The position numbers and the translations under genes are program-made. This document shows, one piece after another, positions 10,570-21,662 of a stretch of 64,000 nucleotides of DNA. Positions within the stretch are counted from its first letter, which is position 1. Every line of letters starts with the position of its first letter. Origin of the DNA: Paraconiothyrium sp. Pb-2020 (lineage: Eukaryota; Ascomycota; Dothideomycetes; Pleosporales; Didymosphaeriaceae); contig JAJUBI010000004.1 of the NCBI GenBank assembly GCA_022419385.1, positions 3,887,286 through 3,951,285 of the forward strand, given 5' to 3'. The notes under the pieces are model-generated. The model had not been told where the DNA came from. It did no database searches and saw only the letters and a list, made by a program, of their open reading frames with translations.

Positions 10570-11675
10570 TTTGTAGGTGGCTAAAGTATGGGTCGAGAAA
10601 GAATGAGATCTGAAAGTCGTGGCGGTTCAAGTTCCGTTGCCAATCGTGGACGCTTTTCCAGCCAAGAGAGGGACTGTGCTACGATGTGATAGGATAATGC
10701 AAAGGCTTGCAGGACGTTGTGTTTGATGCAGTGTCTGGGGCGACATTGATCATGATGGTTTTGTAGCTGGAAGAGGCTGGAGACGCGTCGCGTCGCGTTG
10801 GGGCACGTCCACGGGTCGGTCAATGCTGCGATAACAAGAACGTGTGTGATAATTACAGCCTGGGTTTCCGATAGTTCGACGCCACGCCAAATTGCTTTTC
10901 CCAGACCTGTAGCGGTTTGTGTCGACGGACACCAGGATTGGCTTCGAGGACATAATAGTGGATGCCCAACGGAGTGAACGATGTATCCGCTCTCAAGCAG
11001 AATAGGTACAAGCGAGCGCTTTTCCCTCGCATCGGCTACAGCTGAGATTCGTGTCGGCCATAGGCAAGCCTCTGCTGTCCCATCACTTGAAGGCTCAATG
11101 CGGCCTTCATGTTGCTACATCGACAACAAATGCATCCAAGCCATTGGATGCGGCCATATACCGTCCTGGCTCGGAAGCCTAGCTTCGGACCAATGCGGCA
11201 AAATTGGAGGGTTTGCAACGAAATTTGTATGAGAGTTGGCTGCTGCAAACCTGGGAATCCTTTGTACACAGACCCGACACTAGGCTTCTAAAGCGATGGG
11301 GAGAGGTTTGTCATCTATCCTCCCATGTCACCCTCTGTGGTCCTAGGTTTATGACTCGCTTCTAATACAAACAACTGATAACCAGCGTTTCGCCGCACAG
11401 CTCGCAGATTCCCAGTAGACATTGAGAAAGAAATTTCGTCCATACCTCGGTGCTAGGAACTGTGTTCAAGCCTGTCGTAAACCACAGAACCGAGATCTTG
11501 GTGCAGTTGACACGAAGGTGGGAAAACCTACAGGTAACATCTATGCTTTTGATGCCCATGAAAAACAAAAGTTAGATAAACAACCAATCTGGTCGACGCA
11601 GACATTTCTCCAAGTCAATTTCCACCAGTTACCGCCCTCTCAAGACTGAACTTGCGCAAGCGACACTTGGAAGTC
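10570..11675. other. Intergenic, no gene seen
   Basis: Only short frames lacking motifs (all under about 85 codons). Confidence 0.4.
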
Positions 11676-12699
11676 CTATTCAAACATGCGCCTCCCCTTC
11701 GCCAACTCCTCCATCCGCTGCGCATACTTCCCAGGAACCGGGACGACAGAGCCCCACTCGCCCGCGGCGTCTACGAAGTCGATGATCGCCGATAGCTCTT
11801 CTGCATTGTAGTCAGCCCTCCCGTTTGCATCGCACAGCTTCCTAGAACTTTTACTCACCATCGCTCAACTCTCGCTGCGTCTCCTTCCTCTCTGGATTCA
11901 TGTCCATGAAAACCCTACGGTATCGCGGCTGCTTGATCATCGTCCGCACGATGCTCGGATATTTCTGCACGTATTCTTCGATAGTGCGCAGATCTTTGAG
12001 CTTGGCCAGTGCGTAGCTTGGAGGGTAAGGCTGCAGGAAGCTGTCGAGCCAGCGGATGTCGAAGTCACTACCTTGGTATGGGTCTAGATACAGGATGAGT
12101 CGCCTTGTGATGCGGAGTGCGAAGAGGCCGATGATAAGGTATTCAGGTCGGGGCGGCGGTGTACCGGTTTCAACGGAAGGCAACGGTGTGTGCTGTGGGA
12201 GAGCGTGTTGGAATGAGGACATGGAGGGGAACTGGCTTGCTGAGCCGTTTGTGCCCTGTGGTTCACCGCCCATGCGCGGATTGCAGTTTGTCATCGATGG
12301 TGGAGCATGGGCGAAGTTCTGGCCCGGTGGGTTGTGTGGTTCTGGATATTGACTGTATGCATTTGCTTGCGGATGCATATTCTGCGCACCAGGCAGGAAC
12401 GGAAATGGGGTCGTTCCGCCAGGTATAGTACCAGGTGCGGTCTGAACGGGCGCTTGTTTGGATGCGTCTTGATGCATGGTGATGCCATGGTATCGATTCG
12501 CGAGACGTCCACTAGGAGCTCTACGCGGCGGGACTAGGGGCTGATGCGGATAGGGAGTGTGAGAGGTGTATGCCGTACTGACGCCCTGTGTGTCAAAGTT
12601 GGAGTTCGGTGGCAGACCTGTTGCGCCTGCGTATGGAGCAGCTTCTGCGCGACGCGGGAATGGATTGGGAACCCCATGTTGCGGGTTGTACGGAGCCAT
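11676..12699 (-). CDS. Proline-rich hypothetical protein
   Basis: Two exons, 12699-11859 and 11800-11676, across a 58-base intron (GTGAGT...TGCAG) give 321 residues. The first half is low-complexity and rich in Pro, Gln, Asn and His, typical of a disordered N-terminus. From about residue 185 a folded domain begins with RPEYLIIGLFALRITRRLI and continues DFDIRWLDSFLQPYPPS, EEYVQKYPSIVRTMIKQPRY, then after the intron EELSAIIDFVDAAGEWG. No known family was recognised. The ATG at 12699 is chosen over an upstream in-frame ATG at 12726 because the latter adds only a short hydrophobic stub. The product is probably an intracellular interaction protein. Confidence 0.65.
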
Positions 12700-12963
12700 G
12701 GTGTATATTATTAGGAGCGAAGACACAGCGCGGATGGTTGTTTAACGGTCGGCAGGTTCATCGTTTGCGCACGAAGTCGAGCCTTCGTCGGCGTTGCACT
12801 AGCGACAAACGCAACGGGAGCTGTTATGAACGACACCCTAGCGCGACTGCCCGGTTTGGAAACCAAAATGTTATTAAGAGCGTACAACCTCTACCTGCTG
12901 CTCTTGCATCGATGCGCCCATAGCCGCCCAGTCTGTCACCTCCGTTGCGCTGGATGTGTGCAC

Positions 12964-13926
12964 TCACGGACCTTTTGAAAAAACTTCGACAAGCCATCTC
13001 GAGATATGGCTGTACAGCTTGTCCACAGCTTCCACTCTTGCCTTCTCCTTTTCAACATGTTTGACCGGAAACATTTCAAAGGCATGTGGTTGACCATACA
13101 CCTTCAACCATTCGACGCCCTCTGCTCGCCATCCGTCTTCAGTCTTGTTCTTGACCTGATCCCCCGCAAGCTTTTCAGCCATCTTTTCGCCTTCCTGGCA
13201 GAACATGTCGTGTTCGGCTCCAACCAGTAATACGTGCGATGGCAAGTCGTTCCGGCTGTCGAAGTAAGTTGGGCTGACTCGGGTATCGGTAAGAGGAGGC
13301 TTGTTTTCAGGGTCGAAATACAACTGCATAATACCGTCGTGATCATCACCGATGAAATCAGGAATCGAAGGGTCAGGGCGCGTGGCCATCTTGGTCTTGC
13401 CGTCCGGCACCCAATCTGTAGCGGGGTAGATGGCTGCTATGCCTGTCGTCTTGGAGCGGAGCCGTGAGTCTTGAACTGCAGCGAGCAGAAGGTTCCCCCC
13501 AGCAGAGTTGCCGCATAGCACAACTCTCTCCCTGTCAATGGGTAGGTCGGGATCCTCGATCACCGCAAGCGATTGTGCAATAACGTCCTCGAAGGCGGTG
13601 GGAAACTTATTCTGCGGGGACTTGCTGTAGTCTATGCTGACCACCACACAATGTGCAGTATCAGCTAGATGACGAGCTAATGGATCGTCGACTGCTGGGT
13701 TATTGACGACGAAGCCGCCGCCATGGGCGCGGATAACGAGCGGCAGGGCACCTTTGTGGTCGCGAGGCACGAAGACCCGGCAAGGGAAAAGACCCGGACG
13801 ACCTGGGTATGTTTTTGTGAAGTTGGGCTGGGTGGTGGGAGATAGATAGGAGGAGCGAATGATATAGAGCCTGGTGTTTACGATGGTACGGATAAGGGCG
13901 TATTTCATGTATTCAAAGGTCGACAT
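12964..13926 (-). CDS. Alpha/beta hydrolase, HSL family
   Basis: A 320-residue single-exon protein of the alpha/beta-hydrolase-3 (hormone-sensitive-lipase-like) family. The oxyanion-hole motif HGGG is at residues 68-71 and the nucleophile elbow GNSAGG at 139-144 with Ser141. The acid is probably the Asp of VGAEHDMF and the base the His of YGQPHAFEMFP. This completes the catalytic triad expected of an esterase or lipase acting on short-chain esters. No signal peptide is evident, so it is likely cytosolic. Substrates in such fungal enzymes range from acylglycerols to secondary-metabolite esters; nothing nearby decides this. The length is normal for the family. Confidence 0.85.
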   Translation of the reverse strand: MSTFEYMKYALIRTIVNTRLYIIRSSYLSPTTQPNFTKTYPGRPGLFPCRVFVPRDHKGALPLVIRAHGGGFVVNNPAVDDPLARHLADTAHCVVVSIDYSKSPQNKFPTAFEDVIAQSLAVIEDPDLPIDRERVVLCGNSAGGNLLLAAVQDSRLRSKTTGIAAIYPATDWVPDGKTKMATRPDPSIPDFIGDDHDGIMQLYFDPENKPPLTDTRVSPTYFDSRNDLPSHVLLVGAEHDMFCQEGEKMAEKLAGDQVKNKTEDGWRAEGVEWLKVYGQPHAFEMFPVKHVEKEKARVEAVDKLYSHISRWLVEVFSKGP

Positions 13927-14798
13927 CGTGATTCACCCCACCTCTGCTAGCTAAAGCACTCCGTCAAGATACGATATCTCTTTCTTATAGTAGCCCTGGG
14001 AAAAATTCAAGGAAATCCTAGACGTGAGGACTGGAGGGCTGCAACTAGACCTTGGGGGCGGCCCAGAGCAAATCAACGGATGGTGGGATGTCACCGAGGG
14101 ATACATGGCGTCATACATTTCGAGAGTTGCAGTGATGACCAGTTCCATCATGAAAACGCACGCTTCGTCAAAAAGCAGCGTTGTTTATATGTTTATAATG
14201 TCCAGACGATGCTTACAAGATTTTGGAGGACGGTTGCAGCCATCCGTTGTCATGATTAGCGCATCAGCACATGCTCGGCACGATCTGTGGATCGCGGCAT
14301 AAATCCCACGACTTGCGGACCTCCAAACACCTAGCATGACCCTCTTTTCTCCATCCCATGCTCATGCGATGCCTTGCACATCGCGGCTCGCCCGCACGCG
14401 CATGGAACCCCCATGGCCGTCTCTCGCTTGATCTTGGTCTAACGCCTGGCCTCGGTCGGGCGATTGCATCATCCGCCCCCGTCACGTCCAGACCGTCTCC
14501 CACTCGGCCCTCGTAGCCCCGATATGGCGCATTCTCAAAGTCATTTTTTAGCTCGTCGAACAGAGCAGGCGCACAGCGAGCGCGCGCACATTGCTGCCTT
14601 CATCGAAAGTCACACGAGCGTGTGCCACGACCTTTGTTCGAGCAGCGTGCTGCCTGGCACCTTGCGCCCCGTTTGACAGGACTTGACAGGCGCCCGCGCC
14701 GTTTGCCCTGGTTTTCTTGTATAAAGAAACCCAGGGTCTAAGGCGCCGCCACTTCGCACCAGATAGTTCTTCCCTGAATACAAGACACAGAAGAGAAA
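13927..14798. other. Divergent promoter region
   Basis: This stretch separates the leftward hydrolase from the rightward haem-oxygenase-like gene. No gene was seen; a TATA box lies near its right end. Confidence 0.45.
14720..14725 (+). promoter_or_regulatory. TATA box of the haem-oxygenase-like gene
   Basis: TATAAA lies about 74 bases upstream of the proposed start codon. This argues against translation starting at the open frame's upstream limit. Confidence 0.45.
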
Positions 14799-15898
14799 AT
14801 GGCGAGGGACAGAGTTCCGCAGGCGTCGCTATCGAGCGAAATCAATACCGCTACAAGGTACCCCTCCTTCGCAACGTTCCCTACCACGATAGGTATCCTA
14901 ATAGCGATTTCAGGAGTCTGCATACCGAACTCAACAAGCTCATTACCGGACGTCTACCTTTGGCGCTTCCACCCTTCGCAAGCGACCCCAAGCTCTACAC
15001 TACCGGCCTCCTCCACTTCGCCCATATCTTCCTGACCTTCGAGTCGCTATGGACCGACCTAGTTCCCGTAGACGTGCTAGGCACCGCATCCCCACCAACG
15101 TCGCCGCTACTATCGTTCCTCCTCGTCAATCCATATGCTGAGCCAGAGCTTTTCACCTCCCCACCCTCACCACAAATCCTCGAATTCCTGCAGGATCTCC
15201 GACCCAAGGGTATGGCTAGATCCAGCAGAATCAAGAAGGACTTACAATACCTGAGTGGGCTACACCCTACAGATTTCGACGTCATGCTGGCGCAATACCC
15301 AGGTGAGAAGGTGGCTGCGTTCTGCGCGCACATAAGGAGGAGTGTGGGACACAAGCCGCATGTTCTGGTAGCATACGCGTGGTGTTTCTACATGGCCGTC
15401 TTCTCCGGTGGACGGTGGATCCGCGGGGAGCTCGTTAAAGCAGGACCTAATTTCTGGTCATCTGGTGTAGAGACCGGGTCTCCAGAAACAGTCGCCCCAC
15501 TCGCGGACAAAGGTCTCTCGCTCTGGTCATTTTCCGGTAGGTGCGATGGAGAAGACATCAAGGAAGCGTTCAAGGAGCGCCTTTTGGCTGCGGAGTCGCT
15601 GTTTACGCCTGACGAGCGCGTGGATGTTATCGAGGAGGCGAAAACCATTTTCGAGCTCTGCGCAGGGCTGGTCCACGAGCTCGACGAGAAACTGGGCACC
15701 GACTTTGAGCAGATGAAGCGTGTCAAGATCGCATCGCCACATGGGCATCAGCCGCAAAGGAAGGATGACAAGAGCGTGGTGGTCACGGCCAAGGGGTCTC
15801 AGGCGGCGCGCACGTGGCTTCAACGACCTGAGGTCACGGGTGCGGCTGTTGCGCTGGGATGTCTAGCGTGTGCGGTCGTGCTGCGGTTGTCTCTTTGA
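14799..15898 (+). CDS. Haem-oxygenase-like protein, tail-anchored
   Basis: Two exons, 14799-14857 and 14914-15898, give 347 residues. Although the frame is open through the 56-base intron, splicing joins NTATR to SLHTELNKLI, which restores the haem oxygenase N-terminal helix. His23 then sits where the proximal haem ligand is expected. The next motif, LLHFAHIFLTFESLW, and VLVAYAWCFYMAVFSGGRWI in the middle (the glycine-rich distal helix position) also fit the family, which cleaves haem to biliverdin, CO and iron. A C-terminal hydrophobic segment (about the last 22 residues) suggests anchoring in the ER membrane, as in yeast Hmx1. Catalytic competence is inferred; some fungal members are diverged. 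Confidence 0.8.
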
Positions 15899-16519
15899 TT
15901 TCTCAGCGTGTGATTCTGGCATAGCGTGCATGAATGGTTTTTTCCTCCGGTGTTCAATTTGGCGCTGGTGAAGGGTTGGGATGCTTAAATCTCTGGGTTT
16001 CCATGTGGATGACGAGTATGTTGGGATGCGATACATGTATACTTCGACGATACCCCATAGCATAGTCATATATTTGTTTCTTTTCTCTGTTAATCATGAA
16101 CAAGTCGACAACTCGTTCCTCGTTCGGTGTCGCAAAAGTGATACAGTTTGCTGCACTGTTTGGACTGGACAGAGGCAGCACGGAAAACAACAAGAATCCA
16201 CTCGTCTGTCCTGCACCTGGATTTGGGTCTATACTACCTGTCTGACGGGACCTTCGAGAGCCTCCCTGCTCTTGCTGCCTGCTCTCGCGTGTTCCAGCAC
16301 GTGAAGGCACGTGGCCCCGCGGAGTACGTAATCGATAGCAGGCTACGGCGGCCCGTTAATACCAGTTCCGCATGCGCAACGTCAACCTCAACGTACGTCA
16401 ACGTTTCAGCTCCGGGCGGCATAGCCTCACACTCTATTCTTTCCTCTCGCGCCAAATCCAGGCTTGCTCAGGCGCACATTCGCTCGTGCAACCCTCGCTC
16501 AGATCTATCCGCTGCGACC
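15899..16519. other. Tandem-gene spacer
   Basis: 3' flank of the haem-oxygenase-like gene and promoter of the E2 gene. No separate gene was recognised. Confidence 0.4.
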
Positions 16520-17466
16520 ATGGCATCGCGCGGCTTCAACACAAAAACGCCCACTATCAAGCGCATCCGTAAGCCTATGCGCCAATACACCCGCACTACA
16601 TGTACTAATACATCACAGTCAAGGAAGCAACCGAGATCTCTACCAACCCTTCACCCGACTTCTCCGCCTCTCCTCTCGAAGATAACCTGTTCGAATGGCA
16701 CTTCACGCTCCGGGGTCCTCCCGCGCCCTCCCCCTACGCTTCGGGTATCTACCACGGACGCATCGTCCTACCCGCTACATACCCTCTCAAGCCGCCGAAC
16801 TTCCGTTTCCTGACCCCGACCGGGCGGTTCGAGGTGAATCGCGAGATTTGTCTGAGCATAAGTGGTCACCATGAGGAGACGTGGCAGCCGGCATGGGGGA
16901 TTAGGACGGCGCTGGTGGCGATAAGGAGCTTCATGGATAGTGAAGCGAAAGGGCAGGTCGGAGGGTTGGAATGCGACCGCAGCGTAAGAGAGCGTATGGC
17001 GGGGGAGAGTGGGAGCTGGCGGTGTCCGGTGTGCGCGAAGACGAATAGCGAGATACTGAAGGAGAGTGAGGAGGCGTGCAAAGAGGCGGAAGGGGACAGT
17101 AAGGAGGAAGCTGTGCCGGAGGAGCTGAGGCTGGCGTATCGGGAGGACTTGGGTGACAAGAAGGAGGAAGGCGGTAGTTCGAAATTGGCGGATGTGGGTG
17201 CAAATACGGGGGCGGCAACGAATGGAGCACCCGTGGCTGCACCCGTATCTGCATCGGCCTCGTCGTCGTCAGCACAGACTCCCAGGCCGGCACCAGCGTC
17301 TACGCCACGGCCTACACGCACGATTCCCGCTCCTGCGCTCTCCGTCCGACAGGGCGCCGTCGTCCAGCAACAAACCCCCGATCGTTCGTTACAGTGGATC
17401 GACACTTGTATATACGGCATCATAGCTGCGTTGGTGTTCATGATGCTGAAGAAGTTTGCCTCCTAG
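16520..17466 (+). CDS. UBC6: ER-anchored ubiquitin-conjugating enzyme E2 (Ubc6/UBE2J type)
   Basis: Two exons, 16520-16568 and 16619-17466, joined across a 50-base intron with a TACTAATA branch region, give 298 residues. The E2 fold is clear: KRILKEATEIS, then FEWHFTLRGP, GIYHGRIVLPATYPLKPPNF and FEVNREICLSISGHHEETW, with catalytic Cys94. The H-E-E-T-W-x-P-A-W signature after the cysteine is specific to the Ubc6/UBE2J branch. A Ser/Ala/Pro-rich linker leads to a C-terminal membrane segment (CIYGIIAALVFMML) and short KKFAS tail, so the enzyme should sit tail-anchored in the ER facing the cytosol. There it conjugates ubiquitin to ER-associated degradation substrates. Confidence 0.92.
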
Positions 17467-17874
17467 ATCGATGCAGACATTAACCACATACGAGTTATTC
17501 TTGGCGTTTTGTTCATACTACTTGCGTAGGATATGGTATTCTTGGGATTGGATTAGCGGAGGTGTTCTGGCGTTTTGGTATTGAATACATGAGCGCATAT
17601 GCAGGGTTGCAACTACGACATCTGCAGTCTTTTTATTTTGGCCTTTTGTTGTGTTCATAGCGGCCGGTGAGGTCACCACTTCGATAGCGGGCAGCGTGTC
17701 GTATAGCTCGATTAGACACGTCGCGAGAGATGAGGATCTTGTACACAAACCAGACTTCGCGAAATATCAGTCTTATCATTCAGTCGTGCAGTCATGATAG
17801 CAAATCAAAATCAGATTCACACTTTCATCTCCTAGCACGTCTCATCTCTGCTCTCTGCCCCGTGACACCTCGAA
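17467..17874. other. Convergent intergenic region
   Basis: 3' flanks of the converging E2 and transporter genes; no gene seen. Confidence 0.4.
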
Positions 17875-19718
17875 CTATTCGATATGCACCGTCGCCTCCG
17901 CAACAGCCTTCTCATTCGTCCACACCTTCTCCTCGACACTCTTTCTCTCCCCGTGCACCTCATCCCTCTCAGCAATAATCTTCTCCTCGCTGCCATGCCG
18001 TCCGACACAGACATACTGGCGGAACTTCCGTGCCGGCAGTCGCGCCTCGAACATCTCGTCAACTTCTTCCAAAGTACGATTCTTGATCTCAGGCAGGAAG
18101 AAGTAGATCCAGACGACAGTGATGAGGCACGAGGGACCCCAGATCCAGCCTTTGCACGCGTTAGTTTTGGTTTGGATACGATAGGCATGTAGTCAACGAA
18201 GTTGAAAGAGACGGGGAACATACCATATTCGGGCCCCCAGTTGAGCGCATCAGGATTGATAAAGTACGGCGCGGTAAAGGTCGCAAGCCAGGCACCAGCG
18301 AACCCGACGGCGGCGGCAAGACCAAAGGTGTAGGAGCGCAGGCGCTGGGAGGGGATTTCACCGCCGGCGAGCCAGGCGTAGGTTGCGACCATGCCGTTGT
18401 AGCCGCAGATGTAGATGACGGACATGGCGACGATAACCTGCGTTTCGATTAATTGTTGCTCTACAAGAGTATATGGGAGTGGAGGGCAGTGCAAGATGGA
18501 GAACGTACCTTTCCAGTGCTGACCGTCCCGGGTGAGACATGATACACGGCCGCGACGATGAATTGGGAAATTCCACAGATAGTCATGCCGATCATGAGGA
18601 ACACTCTCCTCCTTCCGATCTTCGAGATCACGCAGCTGTTAATGATGATAACGAAGACACCGACGGCAGTCAGGATGCATGAGTTCTGGAACGCGTTTCC
18701 TACTTTTGCCATCTCGAAAAAGTAGGTACCATATGCGATCATGAACATAGCTCCAGACGCAGCTTGGATGGAAACAGATGCGACGGCTAGCAGCGTCCTA
18801 CGGCGATCGATTGGGTTCTTGATGATATCGATGAACGACGCGCTACTGGCGACTTCCTTCTCCGCGAGGATAGCTGCGTGGATGTCGTCGAGTTCTTCTT
18901 GTACAGCATCCTTGTTAGGGCGCATCCACATGAGACTCTTCTTTGCTTGCTCGTTGCGCTCTACGAGGACGAGCCAGCGAGGCGATTCCGGAATGAAGAA
19001 CAGGCCGACAGACATGAATAGTGGGATGATGTAGATGATGCCGAGGGGGATCAGATAGGATGTTTTCCCAGCCATAGAATGGGTGGCATTGTCGACAACC
19101 GTGCCGATGAGTGTGCCGATGGAAGTCCAGGATTGGAAAACGGAGATCATGAGGCCGCGGTAGCGGGCTGGTGCGCTCTCCTAGTGCTTGTCAGCGGACG
19201 CATGGAGTGAACTGTGAGGGATCGATACGCACTTGGATGTATAGCTGGGCGAAGGTCATGTACCATCCATTGGCGAGACCGATCAAGAAGCGCCCGGCGT
19301 AGATGCCGGAGAGATTCGTCGTTGCCATCATGATCACGTTCGAGACGCAGCAGAGAACTGATGCGATCCAGAGACATTGGCGACGACCGAGCCAAGTCGC
19401 GAAGAAACCTGCGCCGGAGGAACTAATGAAGGCTCCGAGAGTCATGAGGGAGGAGATGAGCTGCTGGCGTCCTGGGGAGATGTTGTATCCGAGCGGTGTC
19501 GAAGGGTCCTTGTGACCAAACACCTGCACATCTTGTCAGTTGTGCTACGGGTACGGTTGAGCTCGAATGTCTACTTCAAGAAAGCCAGGCATGGCTTGCA
19601 GACCACCAATGGCACCAAAGTCAATACCATACTGGAACGGACTCATCGAAACAAGAGTGCACGCGAGGAGACATTTCCAGTTCTCCAAGAGACCTGCGCC
19701 GGTGGATGCTTCGGGCAT
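17875..19718 (-). CDS. MFS sugar transporter
   Basis: Five exons (19718-19575, 19523-19233, 19180-18509, 18437-18224, 18149-17875) with introns of 51-74 bases give 531 residues. It is a sugar-porter family member with twelve membrane segments. Hallmarks are PFQYGIDFGAIGG in TM1, FFATWLGRRQCLW, YAGRFLIGLANGW, PESPRWLV at the end of the first half, ISKIGRRRVFL, and LAGGEIPSQRLRSYT followed by PEIKNRTLEEVDEMFEARL at the end. The last motif is typical of fungal alpha-glucoside and hexose transporters. I chose the ATG at 19718, which places TM1 normally; an in-frame ATG 60 bases upstream would add a polar stub. The substrate cannot be fixed from sequence alone. Confidence 0.88.
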
Positions 19719-21662
19719 GGTGATGAAAGCCCAACGGCTTCTCTCGTGATAGTTCGATGAGTGAGTGAAACGGTACAATTGCTATCGTTCCCAGCACCGA
19801 AGCTTTGGAGGAACGAAGTCAAGGCGGAGGAATGTTGCGACAGTATGCTTTCGCGCGGCAATGAAGAGGACACGCGCAATCTGAGCTCATGTTGCAGGTC
19901 AATTCACCTTCATATCACACCTGCAGATCGCTTTGCGGCCAAGTCACGTCCAATATCTGCCGGCGATCCCATGCACGTTAGCGGGCCCTACCCCGGACTT
20001 TACTCCAAGCTAGCGAGTGAGGATGCGGGGGAGGGGCCAGATACGCCAATGGTTGTCTTGTTGTTCTCCAACTGGCGCTCCGCACTGTTTCATGGCTGGC
20101 CAAAACGCGGAGAAGTTTGTGGATACCTACGGCGCAGTAGCTCAAAGTGGAACTTCGTTCGAGTCTAACGTTGAATCGAGCTGCAGACGCCACTCAAATG
20201 AGGCCAGGAGTGCACGGGTCCTTTCCACCGGCTCTACCACTTCTTCGGGATGATAACGCCGTGTAACATAGCGTCCAACGGCAGGGCTGGCCTCTGCAGC
20301 GCGTCAGCTCGTGGCTTGAGGCGACGATAGCAATGCGAACAATGCAGCCATTCTTTCTGTCTCGTCTGCTGTAGCCGATGGCATGATGAGCTGCGCGGTC
20401 CAGAATACGCCTCGCGTTGTAGCACAGGCGTGCACTTAAGCTTTTGTGGGATCTGGGTACTTAGAGCCTCCCCGAAGCCGACGTGCGTCCAACACCCTGT
20501 CCATTAGGATAAGTGTCGCACCCGAATTGAAAGTCCTTGATATACGAGCATCTGTAGGCACTTTGCATGTTGATGACTGTGTAAAGAGAGGTCATATGGC
20601 TCAGGTTTGCAAGCGTTGCTGTGCAAAGATTATAGAGACGTGAAGCCTCGACAAAAGAACAGGACGTTATCTTGGCTGGACATGAAATCTGCTTCGGCTA
20701 GTGCGATGGCGTCCTAAGCTACTAGCAAGTCGCGTAGCCGACTGAATGAGATTTCGGCAGTTGTAGAACCTGATCCCTGTGACCTTGACCTTGCGAGCAA
20801 TACTGCAGCTGGAAATAGATGCCATGTGACGAGACGCGAGTGATCTTCAGCTTTTTAGTGCGATGCAAGATGTACTGAATCATTGTAGTGATTAAGGCGG
20901 GCATTCAATTCACTCCTCGGATTGAGAATCTTTCGAGGCCGGAGAACTGAAGCCTTGAGGCGCATGGCGGCGAATAAGCTACAATATAAGGTATGGTAGC
21001 TCCGGGTGGTAGGACAGATAGTTCATGGCGATGCACGAGGGTGTGAAGAATGTTGATAGATGTGACCGCGTGGTGTTGATTTGGTGGGAAGCGGCTGCCC
21101 CTAGCGTGTATCGCACGTAACGCACGTGTCTGACCAGCCTCCTGACGCAAGCGCCCATCCTTCTTCCACCGGATAGGAGTTGCTGTCATCCCAACTGTAA
21201 TGGAAATTTATTGTTACTGAGCTCCTATGCTTGGGACGCATCTCGTGAACGTCCTTCGATTCGAGGGGTATTAGCATTGCACACCTACTCGTACGCAAAG
21301 AGCTAGCCTACACCAAACATATCGCTTCTGCACAAAAGCACGTTGGACTCCACAATGAATGACCATACATCTTCTACTGAGTATTGGGACGCAATCCGGA
21401 AGATGAGAGGCTGTTCGCCCCGTATGCCATGCAATCAATTTGCCGGCCAATCCTGCCCCACCACGAGAATGTGGGGTTGGCTTACACTCCATCTCCAGAC
21501 CGACACAGGCACACTCTTGCCCAATACGAATTAGTCAGATTATGTAGTGTCGTTACTACTCATCCGTCGACTGAAGCAACAAACGCCTTTGCGCTTGGCC
21601 ATTCACCACCGGCTCGAAGCCACGTCCACCTCGACCGAGAAGACTTGCCATAGACCGCAATT
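19719..21662. other. Long gene-poor stretch
   Basis: Almost 2 kb with no frame above 135 codons and no recognised motif. Short frames (19761-20168 plus, 20905-21189 minus) lack protein-like composition. It could hold decayed or non-coding transcribed DNA. Confidence 0.4.

Noticed and set aside
16866..17441. 191-codon minus-strand open frame
   Set aside because: It mirrors the low-complexity linker of the Ubc6-type E2 gene on the other strand.
20090..20180. tRNA-like string (TAGCTCAAAGTGG...TTCGAGTC)
   Set aside because: The acceptor stem and anticodon arm do not pair, so no tRNA is supported.
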